Translations under genes and position numbers: made by a program
The notes under the pieces: model-generated
What the model saw: only the letters and a program-made list of their open reading frames with translations
What the model was told of the DNA's origin: nothing
Database searches by the model: none
Source: Hyaloscypha bicolor E
Taxonomy: Eukaryota > Ascomycota > Leotiomycetes > Helotiales > Hyaloscyphaceae
Length of the DNA: 64,000 nt
Direction of reading: 5' to 3'
NCBI RefSeq assembly: GCF_002865645.1
Contig: NW_020194627.1
Coordinates: 124,001 to 188,000, forward strand
Shown here: positions 1 to 9,189 of the stretch, one piece after another
How positions within the stretch are numbered: the stretch's first letter is position 1
Layout of the letters: the number at the start of each line of letters is the position of its first letter

Positions 1-665
1 GTCCCAGCTACTCCAGATTCATTGTTTTAAAAACCTGAAGGGCACTCAGAATTGAGGTACATCAATGCACTCGCCTTTGTAGAACATTCAGAGTTCATTC
101 GTCTAGTTTGCTTCGCTCCCATTGTTCCAGAGAGCTCAGGGTCATTCAGCGTCGACATAAATCATTGTGCCAGGCTTTGGTAGGACATTCTAAGTAAACG
201 TATCTAACCTATCTGCTCCAATTATGGTTGTTCCAGAGAGCGAAGGGATATTCAGAAACAAGGTAAATCAGTGTACCACCCTTTAGTGGGACAATCGGAG
301 GTCATCCGTCCAGTTTTCGGCTGAAAGGGGGGTGAAATGCTGGAGTCAGTGCTATGTTTTTCAGGAACCAATTTCTATTATTCCGAACTAATAAGGGATA
401 TTCAAAATTAGCATAAACTATTGTACTAGCCTTTGGCAGGACATTCTGCACCAATTGTCCAGACTGCAGCCAGGAAACGGGGGCGGACGCTTGGGCCAGC
501 ACTAGCTCATTTTGGGAACTATTTTCTAATATCCCAGAGCTGCATGTCATTTGAAATTAATGCAGATCAATGTAAATCATTTTACCTCCGTTTTGCGGGA
601 CAGTCTGAATTCATTCGTCCAGTCTTTCGCTGAAAAGGGGTGAAACGCTCGGACCAAGCAGGATC
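1..665. repeat. degenerate tandem repeat, about five copies
   Basis: About five diverged copies of a unit of roughly 100-145 bp follow one another. Recurrent blocks are TTCCAGAGAGC-AGGG-ATTCAG, then AAATCATTGT, CCTTTGG-GGACATTC, ATTCGTCCAGT and, in later copies, CGCTGAAA-GGGGTGAAA. Copies begin near 25, 124, 228, 376 and 525. The array seems to run off the left edge. No open frame spans the copies, so it is treated as a non-coding minisatellite or a decayed repeat-rich gene. Confidence 0.6.
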
Positions 666-1140
666 GCTTCGTAGGCCAATGAGCGTTCGCCTTGAAGTCA
701 ACATGACCAATGCGGCCGCATTCAGGGGCAAAACTCTCCTTCAACACTTAACAGATAAAAGCCAACCAAGCGCCTTGGACTTTAGATGAGAGTTAATCCA
801 AATATTACAGAGGCAAATTCATATACAGCAATAGTAAATTTTCTGTCAAGCAATCAAAAGGAATGGGTGGTAAGTTTGAAGCTACACAAAAAATCAAAAA
901 ATTGTGTGTATAAAAAAAGGTAAGCCGAGTATATCTTCCTTGGGATCTGGAGGATGTACTGAAGAGAGTGAGAACAATGGGGTTGTGCTGGCGCGATTCG
1001 GGACTAGCGCGGTTTGGTCGTTTATTCTAAATCCGAGATCGAGAAAAATTCAACCCTCGACGCCTTGACACAACCCACAACTGCCTCAAGACAACGACCT
1101 CAATTGTCCCAGATCTACGTGGTACACTCAAGAAGCCATA
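666..1140. other. intergenic, upstream of the 1141 gene
   Basis: No credible gene. An AT-rich patch lies at 800-930. Just before the start codon is a CA-rich leader (about 1060-1138, with CCTCGACGCC, CACAACCCACAACTGCC and CAAGACAACGACC), typical of a fungal 5' untranslated region. It probably holds the promoter and leader of the next gene. Confidence 0.4.
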
Positions 1141-2148
1141 ATGTCGAGCGACAACAGCCCGGAGGTCCCACCCAACGATGTAGAATCGTCCGACGGTCTG
1201 GACGCACTACCCAACGCCCCCGCACCTGCTACAGTCGACCCTCATTCTGGCTTGACAATCCCCAACGACGCAGTCCAATGCATCCTCACTCGCAGCCCTA
1301 CCGATCCTCCTCTACATGTCTCTCGACCACCCCCGGGCAGAAAGATCCTCCCAGTTGAGTCCGACATCGAGAGTGAGGATGAATTAAAACGCCGACCATC
1401 CTCTTCTCCACCACCGAAGTCTGCCAGTCCAGAAGCTGACCTTCAATGTCCGGCCTCGACCTCGAACAACCGAAACAAGCCACCGACTCCCAAGGCAAAG
1501 CCAGTCAAGAAAGCTAAGCCAGCAGCACCGAAAAAGCCACTCGTCACAAAGCCTTCGCCTTCTCAAGTACCCAAGACCATTTCCAAGCCCAAAGGTACTA
1601 CAAAGAGAAACCATAACGGCCCAAAATTCCCAGTTCGAGGCATAGATTTCCCCGATACAGGTTTTGTGCCAACCGGAACCAAGGCGAAGAAAGGACCACG
1701 AGAGGGTCACCTCACCAACAAGGATTGCAGAGGTAGCCCTCCCAACGGATGCAGCATGGAGGAGTGGAAGGACAAGTTTCGGTCTGTTGAATCAACACTC
1801 ATGAGGCAGTTGGAGAAGGTCAAGGATCGCTTGGATGATATGAGGGATAGCGGTTGGATTAGAGATAGGGCTTTGTATATGTGGGATAAAGAGCAGCAAC
1901 GGAAAGCAGCGAAGGCAGCAAAGGAAGCAGCAAAGACAAGATTGGCTGGAGAGAAGAACAAGGTGATGGAGGATGTAGAGGAGCAAGACGAGGAGATGAA
2001 GGATGTTGAGGAGGAAGGAGAGGAGGATGTAGAGGAGCAAGACGAGGAGATGAAGGAAATTGAGGAGGAAGGCGAGGAGGAAGAAGAGAATCAAGTGTAT
2101 GTTCCTCCCCAGATTGAGGAGGACATGGATGATATTTACGACGCGTGA
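1141..2148 (+). CDS. hypothetical lysine/proline- and glutamate-rich protein (335 aa)
   Basis: Intronless ORF with a good start context (GCCATAATGTCG) and a CA-rich leader. Residues 1-90 are proline/serine/acid-rich. Residues about 95-175 are a basic low-complexity stretch (repeated PKAKPVKKAKPAAPKKP-like runs), suggesting nucleic-acid binding or disorder. Residues about 205-265 form a likely helical segment with many charged residues (MEEWKDKFRSVESTLMRQLE, then Ala/Lys-rich KAAKAAKEAAK). The tail is almost purely Glu/Asp and contains an 18-residue unit repeated twice. No catalytic motif or known domain is seen. It could be a nuclear protein of lineage-restricted type; function unknown. Composition may inflate apparent similarity to unrelated acidic proteins. 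Confidence 0.7.
   Translation: MSSDNSPEVPPNDVESSDGLDALPNAPAPATVDPHSGLTIPNDAVQCILTRSPTDPPLHVSRPPPGRKILPVESDIESEDELKRRPSSSPPPKSASPEADLQCPASTSNNRNKPPTPKAKPVKKAKPAAPKKPLVTKPSPSQVPKTISKPKGTTKRNHNGPKFPVRGIDFPDTGFVPTGTKAKKGPREGHLTNKDCRGSPPNGCSMEEWKDKFRSVESTLMRQLEKVKDRLDDMRDSGWIRDRALYMWDKEQQRKAAKAAKEAAKTRLAGEKNKVMEDVEEQDEEMKDVEEEGEEDVEEQDEEMKEIEEEGEEEEENQVYVPPQIEEDMDDIYDA
1972..2079 (+). repeat. 2 x 54-bp in-frame tandem repeat in the acidic tail
   Basis: The 54-bp unit starting GATGTAGAGGAGCAAGACGA at 1972 recurs at 2026 with a few changes. It encodes 18 residues (VEEQDEEMKDVEEEGEED type) and lengthens the acidic tail of the 335-aa protein, so copy number may vary between strains. Confidence 0.85.
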
Positions 2149-3814
2149 GGGAGAAGGGAGATGGCATATCATGGAGGAGAAGAGAAAATCATATCAACGT
2201 GTACTAGTACAGGCTCTTTGGAAGGAGCTTTTCAGTCAATACAATATTGTCACGATACCGTAATTCATTGCAGCTCGTAGTTTTTGTATATTGTGAGGAT
2301 CCCTTAGCACCGTGGGTCTCGTACCTTGTGGTATCGCCTTCATGGTGGTGCTAACCTCGTTGTCCCTCGGAGGCTATCTACATCGTGATATCCCCTTTAT
2401 CTCAATGTATCTCGTACTCTATGTGCAATGCAGCCTTCGTGTTTCTAACCCTATCCGGCCTTTCGCCGACAATGCCATGTGTTGACTTAGAAATGTACTC
2501 CTGCTCTCTGGAACAAGTTCCTCCATGCCCCCTCTCAACTGTACAACTTCCCCTTGAAACAATTCTCGTCCAGCTCCTATCAATGTCCAACATTCTTCCA
2601 GAGCAATGAATCCTAAGCCAAAGATTCAACCCCTAACCCCTGCGGCCGCAGACGCTCGTGCCACCCCCCTTTCCCTCGTGCCGAAGATATACCGGCGCTT
2701 CATCGGATGTCGATGGAGGAGGTCCAAATAGGCATTGAGGTTGACCCGTTCCGAAAGACAGATGCCCTTTGCCTGACGGCTGACAATGAGAGCTTGTTTA
2801 GTTCTGGTTGGTAGAGAGCTGGGAGGTGTCGGCTGCTATTAAAGACAAAGGGGAGGTGTTTTGTTGCTGCTAGTCGTGGTTCTGCGTGGGCGAGGGACAT
2901 TCTGAGGACCAGGGACCTATTTGCAGCAAGTCAGCAAGTATAATGGAATCAGGCGCTCCTGAATGGTCGGTCGATACGCTACCGGTACAATAAAATCCTG
3001 CAGGTTGGGATGTTCCACATATGGCGGGGACAATGTCGAAGGAGTAGCTGACAAGGGGGGAAGCATGCTTGACTATTATTCAGCTTCTACACGAAAAGTC
3101 TCGGAATCTGCTCATGTCGAATCAGTCGCTACTGCAGTGTCTCAGCCAGCACAGAGCAAGAGCCCAATATTGAATTCTTGCAGTTACCAGCATTCGGCCG
3201 CTGCAGTCTGTTTCCTCGTCTGCCAATCACAGTGATGCAACAGCAATCTGAATGCGCAGCGAGGACGGCACGAGACTGGGAGGCTAGACATCACCGCAGG
3301 CCATTCTGGCACCTAAGAATACACTACCCTCAATCCGGTGGATGCGGCATTGTGGTGGCAGAGAAAGATAGGCCTGACGTCGCTCGTTTTAGAGTGATTG
3401 ATGTGCATATGTTGCCATGAAATCTGAGACTGTGACGGACGAGCTCTAAGAAATCTCTGGTAAACCCAGTTCGTGACCTGCCTTGATGGAATATATTTTT
3501 AACCATCGCCGTTAGCATCGAGAAATTACTTTGTCTGCATTCATTCCATTGGGATCTCAGTTAGCTCTGCATAACTAAGGATTGTGTCCCGGATTCCGAA
3601 GAGCCCTTGGGCAGCACTGCTTCACTGACCGCTCCGCCTCAGAGCAGGCATCCAGTGCGACGCCTTTGGCTGAAAGCTGCGTCTCAACTCCTGCAACTAT
3701 GGTGGTGGACACGCCATTTGAAAACCACGAGATGACGTTCGCAATCACGGAAAGGGGGATTACGAGCACGATTATGCTTCGACGTCCCGCAAACAAGTAG
3801 CAAATTCTAGCATC
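2149..3814. other. intergenic, no supported gene
   Basis: GC-normal sequence with several ORFs of 60-90 codons on both strands, none with recognisable motifs or a convincing exon structure. A minus-strand ORF at 2700-2900 (66 aa) and plus-strand ORFs at 2963-3235 and 3582-3800 have protein-like composition. They could be exons or relics, but nothing decides it. Confidence 0.3.
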
Positions 3815-3965
3815 ATGGAAGACAACACGCAGCTACATGTGCTATCTGTCAAACTAGCTATGCTCGAGCAGCAATCCGAACTGGACAGGCTTGCACGAAA
3901 ACAGTTAGAAGAAAAGCTGCGAGCCGAAATCTATCCCTTGGCCAGCGCAAGCTTTAATGAAGGAT
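3815..3965 (+). pseudogene. N-terminal gene fragment cut by AT-rich island
   Basis: About 50 codons start with ATGGAAGACAACACG and encode an amphipathic, coiled-coil-like helix (Leu/Glu/Arg-rich, LEQQSELDRLARKQLEEKL). At about 3966 the sequence changes abruptly to an AT-rich, stop-filled island. It looks like the first part of a gene interrupted or eroded by the neighbouring repeat. No family is recognised; it could also be a chance ORF. Confidence 0.3.
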
Positions 3966-5160
3966 TTTCATTTTTTTTTTATATAATTTCTTGTTTTCAA
4001 CTTTTCTTTAATTTCTAGTTACTATTTTACTTAAAATTAATAGCATTTCCAAAGTTGCGTATTTTCTTTAGTCTTAGGAGTAATCTTTATTACTAAAATC
4101 TAAGCTACCTTTATTTTAGTTCTTAATATAATTAAAATTAATATATAAATTAATGATATAAGCTTATTTTCGGGCGCTAATATTTGTTTTTAACTAAAAT
4201 ACCAACTTATATTATCTTAATATAATTTTTTATACTATTTCCTTACTTTTTTTAATTTTTATAATTAGCTTTTATTTTTTATTACTTTTATATACTATAA
4301 TATTTATTATATTTTACTACTAATTAGTATTTAAATTAAAGTAATACCCGAGATTAATACTTATATATCTTGAATATTTCAGCCTTAAATAAAAGGTATT
4401 ATAATAATTTGGTTTTTCTTAAACTTATTAAATTTTATTATTTGCTTTATAAAGATTTCTTAAAACTTTATAAGATTATTATTTTAATTACAAGTAAATT
4501 TCTTTATATACTTATATATACTTCTTTCTTTAGTTTAGTATTATTAAAATCAGAGCTATTTTACTTTATTTTTCAAGCTTAAAACTAAGTTTTATAATAT
4601 TAATTAATTAATAAATAAAGAAAATTATAAAAAAGACTAACTTTCTTATATATTACTTCTAAGTTATATAATAGTAAATAAGTTTTTAATTATATAATTA
4701 TTAAAATAATGTAATTTTTATAAAATACAACTTATTATATTATAATAATTAAAGAAATATTAAAATTACTTATAAGATATAAAAAGAAAACTACTTATAA
4801 TAATATAAGGGTTTATTTATTATATAAATTATAAATTATAAGAATATACTTTAAATAATTATAAAGAAATAAGAAATACAGCCTTTAAATATATATATTA
4901 GAAACTAAAATATAACTAAGAAAAATTATAAAACTTCTTTCTTTTAAGCTACGGAAATTAAGAAAACTCGAAAGTATATTCTTTATTTAATAATTAAATA
5001 CTTGCTAAGTAATTAATTACTAAATAATATATAAAATAAAAGTATTATAGAGCTTATACTAGACTTACTATATTATAAGAGGGAATTCTGGATTGAAATA
5101 GCTCTCGCTGCCTAGATAGAAATTAGGACCGCTTTTTTGATTTTGTATTTATTAAGTAAT
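3966..5160. other. AT-rich island, RIP-like
   Basis: About 1.2 kb composed almost entirely of A and T, rich in TpA and with stops in all frames. This is the pattern left by repeat-induced point mutation of a duplicated element. No terminal repeats or protein motifs survive that I can recognise. It ends about 50 bp from the P450 stop codon. Confidence 0.6.
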
Positions 5161-5207
5161 AAGTTTATTTGCTCCTTTCGAATTATAACCGAGGAAGCTC
5201 ACAAACC

Positions 5208-7106
5208 TCACTCCCCACCATTTCTAACAACCCGAAACTTCCTCGCCTTCCTCGGACGATACCCCACAAGCAACTCCACCATCTCCAAATCCTCTTTTCC
5301 AAAATCAGGATGCACCTCTAGATCATCAAACCGGCAAAACACAGTCCCAATTAAAAAGTACAGCTCACTCATAGCGAGATTCTTTCCCACGCAATTACGA
5401 CTTCCTCTGCTGAATGGAACAAGACACCGCTCACGATCGCGAACCTCGTCCTCTGAGCCAAGCCAGCGGTTAGGATCAAATGTCTCGGGATTAGGAAAGG
5501 CAACGGGGTCGTGGTGCATGAGCCAGATGCTCATGCTCACCACTGTCCCTGGGGGGAGGGAGATGTTGTTGAATGTTGCGCCGCCCGGAGGGACAACGCG
5601 GGGAAGGTGGCCTGGTGTACCTGGGTTGATTCTGGACTCCGTTGGCGGGAATTTCTTGAGAAGTGGAAACTGGCTATAACAATCCAATGAAAACTCGGAA
5701 TATGCTACGAATGACTCACCTCAAAGATTCCTTAATAACAGCACTCAAATAAGGAAGTGCTTCCAAAGCCATCAAAGTCATGTTCTCAGCGTCCGGAAAT
5801 GCATCTCGTAGCTCCTTCACCAGCGTCTTATATATAACCGGATTGCTGATTACTTCGTAGATTGCTCGTTCAGCAGTGGCACCGGTTGTTTCAACACCCG
5901 CTCCTGTCAGAACGACGGCATCTGCGAACACGGCTTCGTCGGACAGTTTCTGTCGCTTCTTACCGGTTGATTCGAGAGGGGGATCTATCAGGTCATGAAA
6001 GATGGTTCGCCGTTCGGGCTTGACCTCATCATCGATTTCGCGGCGTACTTCCTTAATGAAATTTCGGATCACCTAGTGGTAGTCACATATATGGTTAGAA
6101 ATACCCTTGCCTCACGTGTAAAACCAACTTTTCATTTAAAAGGAAAATCAAAAGAGTAAGGGGGAAATCGAGGAAGGAGGGAACAAGACACAAGTGAAAT
6201 ACTAACATCAAGACTCTCAAACCACTTCCTAAAAGGCGGAAACAGCAACATATTAACCCGATCCGGAACCCACCCAAAAACTGGAATCAATCTCGGGAAC
6301 GTCTGGAACCAAACAAACATGGTCTGCACAGCACGAATCGCCCTCGGATACCAAGCCCCGAAATCTTCCTCATCGAGAAAATTCCAGCAGTTTGCATATG
6401 CATATTCAGTAATAACGTCTGTAGCAAAGGCTCTTATTGCGCCGTGGGCATTGAATGCTTTCTTCTTATCCTTACTCTCATGCTCAAGATCAATCTCGTC
6501 CTTGGAGAGAGCGGAAGAAAGAATTTCGCAGAACAGCAAAGATTTAGAGCGTACAACGGTCTCGAGATCTAGGACTGAGCGTCGCGAGAAGAAGGGATTG
6601 AGGGCTGAGCGGCGCGCTCGGTGGGCCTCGTTGGATATCACGGTTAGGATTACGGGTGTTCGGACTGGCCCTTCGATGGGGCCGTAGAAAGAGGGGTCTT
6701 TGGTGAATTTGCTGAGGACGTTATATATTTTGTCGTAGTTTGCCGGGTCATTGAGGTGAATTTCGTTTGGGGAGATGCGGATTATTGGACCTGGAGCTTT
6801 GTTAACTTTGTTGTCGGAGCAGAGCTGAGGTGTTGATATATCTTTTTTTTTAAGGAAGGTAGGGTTGGCAAAAATGGTGACAGTACCGTAACGCTCATGC
6901 AGTTTGGGAAGAACGTGGATGAGTTTCCCTTCTCTGAGAGCTTGGTGGTAGAGAATAGGTAGACTGGAAAGTGACCAGAGCAATGGTCCAGGGACTTTTG
7001 ATAGGGGGTGGAAGTACCGACGACGGACGACGACATATCCGAGCCATAATACGAGAAAGACTGCTGTGCATAGTTGCCAATTATCTGAGGCTGTGGCGAG
7101 AATCAT
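5208..7106 (-). CDS. cytochrome P450 monooxygenase, four exons
   Basis: Exons, 5' to 3' on the minus strand: 7106-6887, 6790-6207, 6072-5720 and 5631-5208, giving 526 aa. Introns: 6791-6886 (96 nt, no in-frame stop, so easily missed), 6073-6206 and 5632-5719. An N-terminal membrane anchor (residues about 10-27) is followed by the Pro-rich hinge KVPGPLLW. Splicing the first intron creates YGPIIRISPNEIHLND, typical of these fungal P450s. Splicing the last at CCAG/AATC rebuilds the K-helix ExxR motif (ESLR); a nearer acceptor would lose the Arg. The haem-binding loop FSRGSRNCVG has its Cys ligand. It acts at the endoplasmic reticulum with P450 reductase. It is transcribed away from the ABA3-like synthase and is a candidate to oxidise its product; substrate is inferred only. 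Confidence 0.9.
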
Positions 7107-7796
7107 TCTTGCTCGAAATAAAGTTTCAGGAGTAAGTGCGATAACGTTGATAACTCGAAGATATAGGTGCCAAGTCGAAGCAAACTGAACCTGTTATAAT
7201 GTTGAATAACTTTAGGAAGGCAAGCTACACTGGAGATATTTGATGAACAGCTACCGGCGATGGAGATCCGGGAAAAATCTAGTAAAGCAGCATCCGGCAA
7301 ATGCAGTTGTTGTGCCGCATGTGGGCATTTCGATCTTGCTTGGGGTGGACGGGCGAAGGATTGCATTAGCCACCTGTCCGTGCATTCCGCATTCGCGGCC
7401 TATCGCATCAAATGGATATATCGTTGTTATTGGAAAAGAGTTTTACGAGCTAGTGCCTTGATTTTTGTGGTTGATCAATTGTTCACTCCTTGAGTGGATG
7501 GCTTCATATTCTTACAGGTTTGCATTTGCCGTTGTGGTCTCAAACAAAAGTGTCAAGTTTGAGTATTAAGATTTGAATCAGGGGCTAAAGTTCTAACAGA
7601 GAATTGCAACGTTAGCAAAGCAGAACAGAGGTTTCGTCAATAATTGACCTGGTCTCCTTGAGAAATCCCGGGACGCCACTAATTCTATCTGGCCGGAAAA
7701 TCCCCGCTTAAACTTATTTCCTATCTTGCTTCCCACGTTATCCTGCATGACACTATTGGCTGCAGTTGGTGCACGTTTGGCTCTGCATGTTGGAGG
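7107..7796. promoter_or_regulatory. P450 side of the divergent intergenic region
   Basis: No gene is supported; the ORFs of 70-87 codons here show no motifs. By position it must hold the P450 promoter. The whole gap between the two divergent start codons is about 2.1 kb, much of it filled by the small transposons listed next. Confidence 0.4.
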
Positions 7797-8108
7797 TAGG
7801 GATGTACGATTTGTAATTATTACCAATATATAATAATAAAGTCCGGCATGATTATATAGTTGTCAAATACGTATTTCATAACGCACTGTATAAAAGAGTA
7901 TATAAGTCGTGCATAATTTGTCACATGGAAGGGAGTAAATTAATGGATTTGATTATTAGGGAGCAATACCCAGTTAAAAGGTGGCTTCTGATTAGCTAAG
8001 ATCACATGATATCTCATATGTTAGATAATATGGCCATAATCAAGTCCGAGTGATTATATTACAATATTACGTATTCAAGTCCCAAATAATATGATTTTAG
8101 CATCCCCG
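7797..8108 (+). mobile_element. non-autonomous hAT-like MITE, copy 1 (312 bp)
   Basis: The element begins TAGGGATG and ends CATCCCCG, a terminal inverted repeat with two mismatches. It is flanked by GTTGGAGG (7789-7796) and GTCGGAGG (8109-8116), an 8-bp target duplication with one mismatch. An 8-bp duplication and a TAGGGATG-type end fit the hAT superfamily. No coding capacity. It is the inverted homologue of the element at 8567-8866; they match along their length with many point changes. Confidence 0.85.
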
Positions 8109-8371
8109 GTCGGAGGATACGCAAGCTCACGGCAGATGTGGAGCTCGCTCTCGCATCACGGGGAGAATTGAGCCTGAACCCTCCCAAAAATACAGTCCCA
8201 GCGTAGCGGAGAAACGCCAAATCCCAGCAAATTAGAACGCTTAACATGGAATTTTTGCTCTCTGATTTGCTAGATTTACTCGCTTAGAAGTGCACGGTCT
8301 AGCACAAGCGGATAAGCCCCCTGTGTAGCCTGGTAGGGTTACACGTCCATACCTCCATTAGTTACGACTAG

Positions 8372-8546
8372 TGGTTCGTGGAAGCAACCTGGCCACACGG
8401 GCAACTTGGCCACCAACAAAATTAGTGTGCTAAATTCCATGGCACGGACCAGCTAGTGCAGCTAGAAAGAAGTGCCTCCTATATAAATTTACTATGTAAA
8501 ATACTTGGCGAAGTTGCTCGTGTGGCCAAGTTGCTTTCATGAACCA
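8372..8546. mobile_element. short palindromic element between the two MITEs (about 175 bp)
   Basis: Terminal inverted repeats of about 41 bp: TGGTTCGTGGAAGCAACCTG... at 8372-8412, and its near reverse complement at 8506-8546 (ending GCTTTCATGAACCA). About six mismatches separate the arms. The core of about 90 bp is non-coding. I could not find a clean target duplication. It may be a different MITE family or a foldback element. Confidence 0.6.
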
Positions 8547-8566
8547 CCAGTGGTAACTAGTGGAAG

Positions 8567-8866
8567 TAGGGATGCTAAAATTATATAATTTAGGACTTGA
8601 ATTCGTAATATAGTAATATAATCACTCCGACTTAATTATAGTAATATTATCTTGCATATGAGGTATCATGTGACCTTAGCTAATTCGAAGCCTCCATTTG
8701 ACTAGCGATTTCGTATTCCTCCCAATGGTCAAATCTATAAATTTACTACCTTCCACGTAACGAATTATGCATAATTTATATACTCTTTTATATAGTGCGT
8801 TATGAAATACATATTTGACAACTTGATTATTATATAATCATAATAATTAGAAATCGTGCATCCCTA
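8567..8866 (-). mobile_element. non-autonomous hAT-like MITE, copy 2 (300 bp)
   Basis: Ends are TAGGGATG and CATCCCTA, a perfect 8-bp terminal inverted repeat. It is flanked on both sides by an identical 8-bp target duplication AGTGGAAG (8559-8566 and 8867-8874). It is homologous to the copy at 7797-8108 but in the opposite orientation, so the pair can form a long hairpin upstream of the ABA3-like gene. No ORF. Confidence 0.9.
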
Positions 8867-9189
8867 AGTGGAAGGTACGAACGGGTATATACCCGTACGG
8901 GGCTCCGTGCCGCTTGGGGGTATTTGATCTTTCATTGCGAACACAGCAAGCAGTGTTGGTATATCCACGCCGCTTTATCGAAACCAAGATTTGAAGGGCT
9001 AGGTTCGTATCATAAAAGGGAGCAAAGTGCAAGCATAGAGTGAAGGAATTAAAATCTATCAACTTCAGATAATAAGCTTAGTCTTGAGTTGTCTGCAGTC
9101 CGGCACACACCCTCTCTCTCTCGATCTTTTCCCTGCAAGTGTTACATATTACCTACATCATACGCACAAGCCACAGTATTTTGACAATA

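Noticed and set aside
1792..2172. Minus-strand ORFs opposite the acidic tail
   Set aside because: Leu/Pro-rich complements of the Glu codon repeats; not genes.
5137..5679. Plus-strand ORF of 180 codons
   Set aside because: Lies antisense over the last P450 exons, which carry the haem-binding motif on the minus strand; a shadow ORF.
6791..6886. In-frame insertion in the P450 after the YG motif
   Set aside because: GT/AG ends and 96-nt length show it is an intron; removing it restores YGPIIRISPNE.
7797..8866. One large foldback transposon spanning both arms
   Set aside because: Each arm has its own terminal repeats and its own 8-bp target duplication, so they are two separate insertions.
9139..9189. 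Upstream ATG for the ABA3-like gene
   Set aside because: Adds hydrophobic residues not expected in this soluble family; the ATG at 9190 has better context.
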